NCBI GenBank assembly: GCA_029858465.1
Contig: JAOUEZ010000048.1
Span: 1-8,387 of the forward strand
DNA length: 8,387 bases
Origin: Thermoplasmata archaeon
GTDB lineage: Archaea > Thermoplasmatota > Thermoplasmata > UBA10834 > DTMW01
Reading direction: 5' to 3'
The notes beneath the pieces were generated by a model. The model was not told the origin of the DNA and searched no databases. It saw only the letters and a list, made by a program, of their open reading frames with translations. Both the position numbers and the translations under genes were made by a program. Below, piece after piece: positions 1-5,932 of the stretch. The first letter of the stretch is position 1, and each line of letters starts with the position of its first letter.

Positions 1-1
1 G

Positions 2-376
2 GCGGCGCTTCGCAAGCTGAGCTTCAATCTTCAGGACATGATGGATTACGACAAATACCCCAATGTCAGGCTCGGCAGGGCTATCCAATACCATCCTGTC
101 GAAGCTTTCCCGAACGACGAGCTCGAACTGAAATCGTTCGGCAATCCCCCGCTGCTCGACAAGCCGCGCGAAGTCTTGAACGAGTTCAAACCTGGAGACT
201 ACATCGATTTCTATATGCACGGCCACGAGGGGAAACTGATAGGCTGGATAGAAGTATCGAACACTAAGGACAGTAAGATGCCCTCGCGCTCGTCGATAAA
301 ATGGATAGAGCTGTTGTCAGAGCTCACCGCGCTGATAATACAACTGAGAGCCCTTCAAAAGGAACCTTCGGTGTAA
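2..376 (+). CDS. GAF-domain-like sensor protein, C-terminal fragment (5' end outside window)
   Basis: The frame is open from the left edge, so the ATG at 38 is probably internal and about 124 residues of a longer protein are visible. Counting from that ATG, the stretch around residues 45-108 has the pattern of the second half of a GAF domain: a short beta strand (DYIDFYMHG), a strand ending in LIGWIEVSNTKD, the turn KMPSRSSIKWIEL, and a closing amphipathic helix. GAF domains bind small ligands or chromophores, and in archaea they commonly sit at the C-terminus of PAS/GAF sensor proteins or histidine kinases. No kinase motifs (H, N or G boxes) follow, because the protein ends 17 residues after the last helix begins. 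Ligand and output are unknown. The family call rests on motif resemblance only, and the missing N-terminus would settle it. Confidence 0.55.
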   Translation, partial: AALRKLSFNLQDMMDYDKYPNVRLGRAIQYHPVEAFPNDELELKSFGNPPLLDKPREVLNEFKPGDYIDFYMHGHEGKLIGWIEVSNTKDSKMPSRSSIKWIELLSELTALIIQLRALQKEPSV

Positions 377-465
377 TCACGAGATAAATTGATCAGCCTC
401 GCGTCAAATGGAAGGCATTAGCATCGATTTCAAATACTCTGTGCTCTTTCTTTTTGAATGAAAAT

Positions 466-1299
466 ATGAAGGACAAAGTCTGCCTGATAACAGGGGCTAC
501 CTCAGGGATTGGAAAGGAGACGGCTAAAGTTCTGGCAGGAATGGGTGCGATCGTTGTAATACCAGTCAGGGATATGGAAAAGGGGAACAATGTCAAGAAT
601 CTGATTGTTGAGGAATCTCATGACGCGAGGGTCGAGGTCTTTGAATGCGACCTGTCTTCCTTTGAATCTATTCGAAATTTCTGCGGTGAGTTCAAGGAGA
701 GATATTATGCCCTTCATGTGCTCGTAAATAATGCCGGTCTTTGGGAAAGGGAGAGGAAGGTCTCTGCCGACGGCATCGAACTTACTTTTGCGGTAAATCA
801 TCTCGCACCTTTCCTGATGACGCACCTTCTTCTTGATTTGTTGAAGAAAAGTGCACCAGCAAGAATAGTCAATGTCACGTCCGGCCTGCATCAATCCACG
901 ATAGATTTCGACAACATCGAATTCGACAGAGATTTCAGCTCTTGGAAGGCGTACAGACAATCAAAATTGGCGAATATTTTGTTCACAAAGGAATTGGCTC
1001 GAAGGCTGAGTGGGACGGGTGTGACAGCAAATTGCCTTATGCCGGGATTTGTCTCGACAGGCCTTTCAAGGAATTCGGGGCTTTTCAGCAGGACATTCGT
1101 GAGGATGATTGCCGCACGCCCCAGGAAAGGGGCTGAGACAGAGATCTATCTAGCGACAGCTCCTGAGGTTGAGAAGATATCCGGGGAGTGCTTCAAAAAG
1201 AAGAAGATCGCAGAGACCTCCAAGGAATCCAATGACCCTGACCTGGCCAGGAGACTATGGGATGTCAGCACGAAATACGTCGAGAGATACCTGATTTAG
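466..1299 (+). CDS. Short-chain dehydrogenase/reductase (retinol dehydrogenase/protochlorophyllide reductase-like subgroup)
   Basis: A complete classical SDR of 277 residues, likely a cytosolic NAD(P)(H)-dependent oxidoreductase. The order of motifs is canonical: the cofactor loop TGATSGIG at 9-16, Arg35 after the second strand (favouring NADP), the acidic CDL at 61-63 contacting adenine, NNAG at 88-91, Asn111, the catalytic Ser139 in VTSG, YRQSK with Tyr163 and Lys167, and PG at 193-194. The full Asn-Ser-Tyr-Lys tetrad is present. The pattern NHLAPFLMTHLLLDLL and the YRQSKLANILFTKEL helix are typical of retinol dehydrogenase-like and WW-oxidoreductase-like SDRs, whose substrates cannot be read from sequence. 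I chose ATG 466 because it puts the Rossmann strand at the very N-terminus. A TTG at 454 would add four residues. Neither start has a clear Shine-Dalgarno, so the mRNA may be leaderless. The gene stands alone, convergent with the iron permease. Confidence 0.9.
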   Translation: MKDKVCLITGATSGIGKETAKVLAGMGAIVVIPVRDMEKGNNVKNLIVEESHDARVEVFECDLSSFESIRNFCGEFKERYYALHVLVNNAGLWERERKVSADGIELTFAVNHLAPFLMTHLLLDLLKKSAPARIVNVTSGLHQSTIDFDNIEFDRDFSSWKAYRQSKLANILFTKELARRLSGTGVTANCLMPGFVSTGLSRNSGLFSRTFVRMIAARPRKGAETEIYLATAPEVEKISGECFKKKKIAETSKESNDPDLARRLWDVSTKYVERYLI

Positions 1300-1308
1300 A
1301 CAACGTGA

Positions 1309-1324
1309 TCAAAACGCATTTTGA
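1309..1324. terminator. Candidate bidirectional terminator hairpin between convergent genes
   Basis: A perfect 6-base stem (TCAAAA / TTTTGA) with the 4-base loop CGCA lies in the 57-base gap between the convergent SDR and iron permease genes. It gives a short U-rich 3' arm in either direction. The stem is short and AT-rich. Archaea mostly terminate on T-tracts alone, so the call rests mainly on position. Confidence 0.35.
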
Positions 1325-1356
1325 GTATTTCAATCAGGAGGTCGGGGGTAAGGAAT

Positions 1357-2304
1357 TCATTTACGGTCTGAAGTCATGGAGATCTTTGAATTTACGTCGG
1401 TTTCTTTTTCGATTTCCGTTTTGACAGCAATCTCGGTCGAAGAGATTTTCCTCCTTCTAAGGAGGAAGTCAAAAACTTCTGGTCGCCGATAGGCAATAAC
1501 CGTAACCGGCAAGAAAATTGCGAGATATGCGATTTGCAGAATCAGTCTTCCCCATTCCATAGATGAGGCATATCCAAACAATGCTGCGAATACCGAGCCT
1601 ATCGCACCCTTATGATGAAGCAGATCGTCCGACGATAGGCCGAGGTCATAAGCTGTAATCCCAAACCAGCCAGGATTGGCTCCAATTGCTTCCTGATGCT
1701 CGATGAGTTCGTGAACACCGTAGCCGAGAATCCCGGAAGCAAGCAGTATCAACAGAATGCTAGTGAAATAGAAGATCCTCTTGAGCTCAATCTTCATTCC
1801 GAACTTGAAGAGAAAGTAGCCGATCAAGAGAGCGGTCATTATTCCCAATACTGCTCCAATCAAAGTACTACTTGCATCGTTGATTCCAAACGGAAGCAGG
1901 AAAAGGACTGTCTCGAATCCTTCCCGGAAAACGACTATGAACGCGAGGGCAAAGAAGGCGAAAGCTGAACCTTTTAGTATTGCCTGATCTACCTTGGCCT
2001 CAAGCTCCTCTCGGAGGTATCTCCCCTTGAAAGACATCCAGAGAATCATGGACGTCAGGACCATCACAGCCAATATGGCTGCAATGCCTTCGAAAAGCGT
2101 AATTGTCTCCTCAGGGAGCTCACCGAAAAGCCCCCATACAACAAGCCCGACAATGACGCTTGCCAGTATCGCCACCCAAATGCCCATCCAGAACTTTGAC
2201 TTCACGTCCATCTGCGATGTTTTTGATAGATAGATCAGTATGATACCCACTATCAATGATATTTCAAATGCTTCTCTAAAAGAAATGACATATTGGGCTA
2301 TCAT
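1357..2304 (-). CDS. FTR1-family iron permease
   Basis: An integral membrane protein of 315 residues related to yeast Ftr1p and bacterial EfeU/FtrC, which move iron across the cytoplasmic membrane. The two signature REXXE iron-binding motifs are present: REAFE at 10-14 in the first membrane helix and REGFE at 127-131 in the fourth. About seven hydrophobic helices can be seen (roughly 4-26, 41-60, 72-92, 115-138, 146-166, 177-197 and 253-272). The loop before the last helix is rich in His, Glu and Asp (HELIEHQ at 198-204, DDLLHH at 226-231). A charged tail of about 40 residues follows, probably cytosolic. The start is firm because family members begin just before the first REXXE, and a GGT-containing weak ribosome site lies about 9 bases upstream. 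No cupredoxin, EfeO or peroxidase partner is adjacent, so the oxidation step, if needed, is encoded elsewhere. A metal-repressor-type palindrome sits in the promoter. Confidence 0.93.
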   Translation of the reverse strand: MIAQYVISFREAFEISLIVGIILIYLSKTSQMDVKSKFWMGIWVAILASVIVGLVVWGLFGELPEETITLFEGIAAILAVMVLTSMILWMSFKGRYLREELEAKVDQAILKGSAFAFFALAFIVVFREGFETVLFLLPFGINDASSTLIGAVLGIMTALLIGYFLFKFGMKIELKRIFYFTSILLILLASGILGYGVHELIEHQEAIGANPGWFGITAYDLGLSSDDLLHHKGAIGSVFAALFGYASSMEWGRLILQIAYLAIFLPVTVIAYRRPEVFDFLLRRRKISSTEIAVKTEIEKETDVNSKISMTSDRK

Positions 2305-2326
2305 TGCGATTCTACCTTTTCGTTAA

Positions 2327-2342
2327 TTTAGGTATACCTAAA
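2327..2342. promoter_or_regulatory. DtxR/IdeR/MntR-type operator upstream of iron permease
   Basis: A perfect 16-base palindrome, TTTAGGTATACCTAAA, is centred 30 bases upstream of the permease start codon. The TTAGG...CCTAA arms match the half-sites bound by metal-dependent repressors of the DtxR/IdeR/MntR/SirR family. Lying over the predicted transcription start, it would block initiation when iron (or manganese) is plentiful. The palindrome is seen directly. The regulator class is inferred from the half-site and from the downstream iron gene. Confidence 0.75.
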
Positions 2343-2350
2343 AACAACTG

Positions 2351-2365
2351 ATATAAGAATTATAT
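2351..2365 (-). promoter_or_regulatory. Probable TATA box of the iron permease promoter
   Basis: ATATAAGAATTATAT is an inverted repeat with 6-base arms and TATA-like sequence on both strands. Read on the minus strand it lies about 47-61 bases upstream of the permease ATG. A transcription start about 25 bases downstream of either TATA half would fall inside or beside the operator palindrome at 2327-2342, consistent with repression by steric block. The exact TATA half in use cannot be told from sequence. Confidence 0.45.
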
Positions 2366-2504
2366 GGGAGTAATCATAACAGCGTTAATTATTGAATGCA
2401 TATTAATGGATGGATATAGTCTAATCACATACTAATTTTTCCATCTTTATTCCAAGACAGGATTAAATAAGAAGTCATCCGCAACTACCAGGCTTACATT
2501 TAAT

Positions 2505-2523
2505 AAAAAATTAAAATGAAAAA
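2505..2523 (-). terminator. T-tract terminator after the zinc-ribbon gene
   Basis: Read on the minus strand, this AT-rich stretch contains runs of 5, 4 and 6 T residues, starting about 50 bases past the stop of the zinc-ribbon gene. Another T5 run lies nearer, at 2556-2560. Clustered T-runs without a hairpin are the usual intrinsic termination signal in archaea. Confidence 0.4.
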
Positions 2524-2572
2524 TAAGGGGTTTAATCTTGAACGAATCAATTCATAAAAATGAACCTAACGC

Positions 2573-2743
2573 TCAGAATCTGTCTCTTCGTGGAGGTCTG
2601 TGCTTCTGAAAGCACTCGCGGCAATATACCGGCTTGCCTTCTGTCGGCTTGAAGGGGACCTCGGCCTCTTGACCGCAGTCGGAACACGTTATCTTGTGCA
2701 TCTCTCTGGGCCCTGAGTCGAATCTTCGACTTCCGTAACTCAT
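2573..2743 (-). CDS. CxxC-x17-CxxC mini zinc-ribbon protein
   Basis: A 56-residue basic protein. After an Arg- and Ser-rich N-terminal tail (residues 1-17) comes one zinc knuckle pair, CSDC at 20-23 and CREC at 41-44, with exactly 17 residues between the inner cysteines. It ends in a basic tail (HRPPRRDRF). This spacing matches the small CxxC-x17-CxxC domain that recurs in archaeal and some bacterial proteins. The four cysteines probably bind one zinc ion, and the basic tails suggest nucleic acid or ribosome contact, but no function is established. The gene is well supported despite its size: an AAAGGAG ribosome binding site lies 8 bases upstream of ATG, a TTTAAA box lies further up, and T-runs follow the stop. 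It appears monocistronic, between the permease and the saccharopine-dehydrogenase-like gene. Confidence 0.85.
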   Translation of the reverse strand: MSYGSRRFDSGPREMHKITCSDCGQEAEVPFKPTEGKPVYCRECFQKHRPPRRDRF

Positions 2744-2751
2744 TATGTTTT

Positions 2752-2758
2752 CTCCTTT
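2752..2758 (-). promoter_or_regulatory. Ribosome binding site of the zinc-ribbon gene
   Basis: AAAGGAG on the minus strand, 8 bases before the ATG. It is identical in sequence and spacing to the site before msrA, which supports both the reality and the start of this very short gene. Confidence 0.75.
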
Positions 2759-2760
2759 AT

Positions 2761-2799
2761 TGCATGAGCATTTATTATGCTCGCTGCAAATGAGTTTAA
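2761..2799 (-). promoter_or_regulatory. Promoter/leader of the zinc-ribbon gene with palindrome
   Basis: TTTAAA at 2794-2799 is a plausible TATA box. About 25 bases downstream lies a perfect inverted repeat, GAGCAT-TTATT-ATGCTC (2766-2782), flanked by TGCA on both sides (2761-2764 and 2785-2788). It would fall at the transcription start or in the 5' leader, just before the ribosome binding site. It could be a repressor operator at the DNA level or an mRNA hairpin. The sequence does not tell which. Confidence 0.4.
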
Positions 2800-2975
2800 A
2801 CTGTTCAACTACTAATAGTCATGCATACCAACCCGGAATAGAAGATTCGGCCGGCCAGCATCATCGTTTTCATTAATTTTGACCCAAGAAAGGCTTCTTC
2901 TCGATTGACCGCGTCAATTAGAGTTTTCAAGATCGCCTGCCTGCCATTCTCTTCTTTCTTCGGTCACGAAAGAAA

Positions 2976-4133
2976 TCACTGCAGTTCGATGACCTGCTCA
3001 TTGACCTTGAGTCCTTTCTCGCGCATCCTCTCGATGAACCTATTCGCAGGGATCATCTCAGGAAATACCAGACCTTTCTGAGAAATCTCGCCGTCGATTA
3101 TCATTTCAGTCCCGATCGCTCCGGGAACGCCCACGAGATAGCCCGTCGCATTGACTTTGCTGATCTCATAGGCTTTTTCATGAGACATGAATATCCACAT
3201 CTTGACCATCGTTCTCTTCCCTTTGAGCAGCCCGGTCGTCTCGACAACGACGCCCCCGTATCCCTTGACCTTGTCAGCAAAATCGGTCGGATTGGGCATC
3301 AGAGCCGCAAGCACGTCCAGCGGCACTACCTTGACACCTTTCACATCTATGGGATCCCGCTTGTGCATGCCGACCGTCCTCAGCGATTTCGCGATCGTCA
3401 CGAAGCTATCGTCGATTGCAATCCTGAAATCGACGTTTTTCACGCCCTCGATGAGGTGGGACATGAGGTATGTCTCCTCATGATCTGTATTATACACGGG
3501 CAAAGAGCCAATCGGAGCCGGGAAATCATAGACCTGCCTTGTGCTCAATTCGGGGACATAGGTCATAACGCCATCTTTGAAAATGCCTGCTGGCATACTC
3601 ACCTCATCCATCATGTCGGTCGGAGACCAGAGAGTGAAAAAATCAAGGCCCTCAACCGCTCCGTTGTCCCCATCAATCGTTCGGATTTCATCGACCTGAT
3701 CGAGAATGTCCGCGGAATGCCGGGCGAACACATCTGTTATGCCCGGATCCGAGCCCATGCATGTAAGTACTGTCACATCCGCATCTGTTGCGATATTTTT
3801 CTCCTTGAGAGCCTCGTCCCAGCCGAGCGTCAACGAGAAATCGACATAGTTCGTCTTAGTCTCAATCGCCTTGCTCATAACTTTCCGGTTCAAGGTCCAA
3901 GAAACAGAACTTATGACTATGTCTGCATCTTTAAGGAGCCTTTTCAATGCAATGTCGTCGCTTGCATCGACTTTCTCAACTGACACATTGTCCTTCTTCA
4001 TCCGATTCGCCAAAGCCTCGGCATTCTTCGTATTCAAATCTGCCAAAATGAGTTCGGTAATCTTCTTGTTATTCGCAAGTTGTTCCGCGCATACAAGACC
4101 GGTGATACCGCATCCTAACTGGATGACTTTCAT
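2976..4133 (-). CDS. Saccharopine dehydrogenase family oxidoreductase
   Basis: A complete protein of 385 residues. The N-terminal Rossmann fold has GCGITG at 7-12 and an acidic residue after the second strand (Asp32 in ADLN), which fits NAD(P) binding. VISSVS follows at 73-78. The motif GSDPGITDVFA at 127-137 corresponds to the G-x-DPG-hinge of saccharopine reductases, carboxynorspermidine dehydrogenases and L-lysine 6-dehydrogenases. These enzymes all form or cleave a C-N bond between an amine and a semialdehyde. The length is nearer to lysine 6-dehydrogenase and carboxynorspermidine dehydrogenase than to full saccharopine reductase. The C-terminal third (GYGGVVVET, NATGYLVGVPGAIG) is the family's alpha/beta catalytic part. 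The start is firm because strand one begins at residue 2. The upstream AGAGGAA sits unusually close to ATG. An agmatine deiminase lies upstream on the same strand, 182 bases away, so a polyamine substrate is possible but unproven. Confidence 0.85.
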   Translation of the reverse strand: MKVIQLGCGITGLVCAEQLANNKKITELILADLNTKNAEALANRMKKDNVSVEKVDASDDIALKRLLKDADIVISSVSWTLNRKVMSKAIETKTNYVDFSLTLGWDEALKEKNIATDADVTVLTCMGSDPGITDVFARHSADILDQVDEIRTIDGDNGAVEGLDFFTLWSPTDMMDEVSMPAGIFKDGVMTYVPELSTRQVYDFPAPIGSLPVYNTDHEETYLMSHLIEGVKNVDFRIAIDDSFVTIAKSLRTVGMHKRDPIDVKGVKVVPLDVLAALMPNPTDFADKVKGYGGVVVETTGLLKGKRTMVKMWIFMSHEKAYEISKVNATGYLVGVPGAIGTEMIIDGEISQKGLVFPEMIPANRFIERMREKGLKVNEQVIELQ

Positions 4134-4198
4134 TTCCTCTCACTATCATGACATCCCCGATAGGGTTATTGAACATTGTCCCAGTCGTTTCTTGAGGG

Positions 4199-4232
4199 GG
4201 TTAATAACCTGTTCCCAATCTTCTAATAGAAG
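4199..4232. promoter_or_regulatory. Two phased palindromes upstream of the saccharopine-dehydrogenase-like gene
   Basis: GGTTAATAACC (4199-4209, 5-base arms around one A) and CTTCTAATAGAAG (4220-4232, 6-base arms around one A) are both perfect. Their centres are 22 bases apart, close to two helical turns. They share a TAATA-like core and lie about 65-100 bases before the start codon of the minus-strand dehydrogenase. A further GGTTATT at 4164-4170 is the inverse of AATAACC at 4203-4209. Their placement suits a promoter or operator region. The binding protein is unknown. Confidence 0.4.
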
Positions 4233-4245
4233 TACCGAAAATTGT

Positions 4246-4252
4246 AAAAAAA
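4246..4252 (-). terminator. T7 tract terminator after agmatine deiminase
   Basis: A run of seven T residues on the minus strand, about 65 bases past the deiminase stop, with no strong hairpin before it. It is typical of archaeal intrinsic termination. It suggests that the deiminase and the downstream dehydrogenase are at least partly separate transcripts. Confidence 0.45.
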
Positions 4253-4315
4253 CACTAATTATTCAACAGAAAGAATCGAACCACGACTCTTAAGTTGCAA
4301 ATATTCGAAGTTTTC

Positions 4316-5347
4316 TCAAGGATATAGCGAAGTCCCCGTGGGTATCTGCTGAGTGATGCAATGGACCTCTCCGCCGCCGACTCCGATGAACTCGCTTCTT
4401 ACACCGACGACCACATGTTTCGGGAAGTGCTGTCGAAGTATCCCTAATGCGATGACATCATTGGGATCCCCGAAAACCGGGGCGACGATGCCGCCGTTTG
4501 CGATGTAGAAATTCGTGTAGCATGGGGCTATCTTATCCCCGTTGATTTCTCTCCTGACAGGCATCGGGAAGTTGATAATTTCCAACGATCGCCCTTTCGC
4601 GTCCGTCTGAGTTTCTAATGCTGCGCGGTTATTCTTCATCACTTCATAATTAGGGTCTGATTCATCCTTTGACGACGCATGAATGACAATTCCTGGACGG
4701 ACAAATGCCGCAACTCCGTCGATATGCCCGTCTATCATTGAATTGAATATTCCTTGAGGAACCCAGAGGACCTTCTTAACACCGAGGTAATCCTTGAGTA
4801 TCTTCTCGACAAGTTCTTTTGTCAGATCCGGGTTCCGGTTCTTGTTCAGAATACAGGATTCGGTCGTCAATAGCGTTCCCTCGCCGTCGACAGTAATCGC
4901 ACCTCCCTCGAGCACCATCGGAGCGGTGTACCTCCGGATTTTCAGGTGTTCCGCCAAATGTTCAGGCGCTTCCGCATCCCTATCGCATGGCAGGAACCTT
5001 CCGCCCCAGCCATTGAACTCGAATTGGACCATTGCCAGCTTTCCATCTTCCGACTTCAAGAATATTGGACCGTTATCCCTGATCCAGGAATCATCCAGGG
5101 GGATTTCGTGTACGGCGGCCTCCCCTCCGAGCGCGCTTCGCGCCTCACCAGCCGTGCCCGGATCCGAAAGGACGGTCACATGCTCGAACCGGTTTATCCC
5201 ACGAATGACATCGATGTAAGCCTTCTTAGCCTCATTGAAATGACCGCCCCAGGTCTCCTCCTTGCAGGGCCACGAGACCAGGCAGCCGATATGAGGCGCC
5301 CATTCTGCGGGCATAGAGAAACCGTCCTGTGATGGAGTACGTTGCAT
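4316..5347 (-). CDS. aguA: Agmatine deiminase (EC 3.5.3.12)
   Basis: A protein of 343 residues of the peptidyl-arginine-deiminase-like (guanidino-group-modifying) superfamily. Agmatine deiminase hydrolyses agmatine to N-carbamoylputrescine and ammonia, a cytosolic step toward putrescine. The family pattern is complete: the N-terminal MPAEWAPH with a Trp-rich stretch (residues 12-33), DDSWIRDNGP at 85-94, EFNGWGGRF at 110-118, LEGGAITVDGEGTLLTTESC around 146-165, the catalytic His208 in DGHID, and the nucleophile Cys330 in GGGEVHCITQQ. It is slightly shorter than typical members but lacks no catalytic element. No Shine-Dalgarno precedes the ATG, and an AT-rich TATA-like stretch lies about 25-35 bases upstream, as expected for a leaderless message. 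It is divergent from msrB. No N-carbamoylputrescine amidohydrolase is seen in the window. Related enzymes with arginine-like substrates cannot be fully excluded. Confidence 0.93.
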   Translation of the reverse strand: MQRTPSQDGFSMPAEWAPHIGCLVSWPCKEETWGGHFNEAKKAYIDVIRGINRFEHVTVLSDPGTAGEARSALGGEAAVHEIPLDDSWIRDNGPIFLKSEDGKLAMVQFEFNGWGGRFLPCDRDAEAPEHLAEHLKIRRYTAPMVLEGGAITVDGEGTLLTTESCILNKNRNPDLTKELVEKILKDYLGVKKVLWVPQGIFNSMIDGHIDGVAAFVRPGIVIHASSKDESDPNYEVMKNNRAALETQTDAKGRSLEIINFPMPVRREINGDKIAPCYTNFYIANGGIVAPVFGDPNDVIALGILRQHFPKHVVVGVRSEFIGVGGGEVHCITQQIPTGTSLYP

Positions 5348-5479
5348 TACTTTGTAATTGTTTGAATCATGATAAGATATTATCGAATATCAGCCTGCGA
5401 AAATCGCTCTAACATCAAATTCATCATCCTAGAAATAGTTATGACATAGCTTCTGCTCATTGATAGATGGTAGATAGGA
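5348..5479. promoter_or_regulatory. Divergent promoter region between agmatine deiminase and msrBA
   Basis: These 132 bases must hold both promoters. For the deiminase, the inverted repeat GATAA-GATA-TTATC at 5371-5384 lies about 25-37 bases before its ATG, where a TATA box of a leaderless transcript would sit. For msrB, AAATAGTTAT near 5433-5442 lies about 38-47 bases upstream and is the best TATA candidate. Before the msrB ATG the leader reads GATAGATGGTAGATAGG, with only weak ribosome-site character. The assignments are by position and composition only. Confidence 0.4.
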
Positions 5480-5890
5480 ATGACGGACAAGGTAGTCAAG
5501 AGCGAATCCGAATGGAAGAAGATCCTGACCCCCGAGGAATACAGGCTTTTGAGAGAGGCGGGCACCGAGCCAGCCTTCTCCGGCAAATTCTGGAACTTGA
5601 AGGATAAGGGGATTTTCGTCTGCGCCGGCTGCGGCAACGAGCTGTTCTCCTCTGACACGAAGTTCGATTCCGGAACCGGCTGGCCGAGCTTCTTTACTCC
5701 TGTTGTCAAGACGTCTGTTGAGACAGCACCGGACAACCGGTTTGGAATGCGGAGAACGGAGGTCGTTTGCGCGAGATGCGGCGGGCATCTCGGGCATGTT
5801 TTCGATGACGGTCCTGCACCGACAGGGCTCAGATACTGCATCAACTCGGGCGCTTTGCACTTCGAACCTTCAAAGGATAAGAAGAAATGA
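5480..5890 (+). CDS. msrB: Peptide-methionine (R)-S-oxide reductase
   Basis: A single-domain MsrB of 136 residues, which reduces the R epimer of methionine sulfoxide in proteins back to methionine using thioredoxin or a similar donor. Visible hallmarks are the structural zinc site formed by Cys48/Cys51 (CAGC) and Cys97/Cys100 (CARC), the GTGWPSFF loop at 65-72, GGHLGHVFDDGPAPTG around 101-116, and the catalytic Cys120 in RYCINS. The resolving cysteine found in many MsrB enzymes within SGCGWPSF is Thr66 here. The protein has just five cysteines, four zinc ligands plus the nucleophile, so it should be a one-Cys type. The gene is followed after 42 bases by msrA in the same direction, and the two are almost certainly an operon. 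Confidence 0.96.
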   Translation: MTDKVVKSESEWKKILTPEEYRLLREAGTEPAFSGKFWNLKDKGIFVCAGCGNELFSSDTKFDSGTGWPSFFTPVVKTSVETAPDNRFGMRRTEVVCARCGGHLGHVFDDGPAPTGLRYCINSGALHFEPSKDKKK

Positions 5891-5917
5891 AGGATAGATG
5901 AGAGATGATGATAATTC

Positions 5918-5924
5918 AAAGGAG
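5918..5924 (+). promoter_or_regulatory. Ribosome binding site of msrA
   Basis: AAAGGAG lies 8 bases before the msrA ATG. It fixes the start and shows that the downstream gene of the operon is translated independently, while msrB upstream has only a weak site. Confidence 0.75.
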
Positions 5925-5932
5925 ACAATAGA

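Noticed and set aside
502..960. A minus-strand open frame of 152 codons opposite the SDR gene
   Set aside because: The SDR frame has all family motifs. The antisense product matches nothing recognisable and has no promoter or ribosome site.
2516..2557. A 13-codon plus-strand frame (MKNKGFNLERINS)
   Set aside because: Too short, with no ribosome site, and it lies in the A-rich region that reads as the T-tract terminator of the opposite-strand zinc-ribbon gene.
2343..2572. Possible small RNA or extra gene in the AT-rich spacer upstream of the permease
   Set aside because: Beyond the promoter elements and the terminator T-runs I find no tRNA-like fold, conserved motif or frame with a ribosome site.
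2955..2975. A TTTCTT...AAGAAA stem-loop directly after the dehydrogenase stop
   Set aside because: The stem has a bulge, is AT-rich and is not followed by a T-run in the direction of transcription, so it is not convincing as a terminator.
3180..3983. A long plus-strand open frame of 267 codons opposite the dehydrogenase gene
   Set aside because: It is antisense to a clear saccharopine-dehydrogenase-family gene, its translation shows no domain and unusual His/Arg/Cys-rich composition, and it has no ribosome site. It is a shadow of the real gene.
5380..5928. Minus-strand frames of 182 and 143 codons across msrB
   Set aside because: Both are antisense to a complete msrB with all zinc and catalytic residues. 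Their translations are low-complexity Ser/Pro- or Arg-rich shadows.
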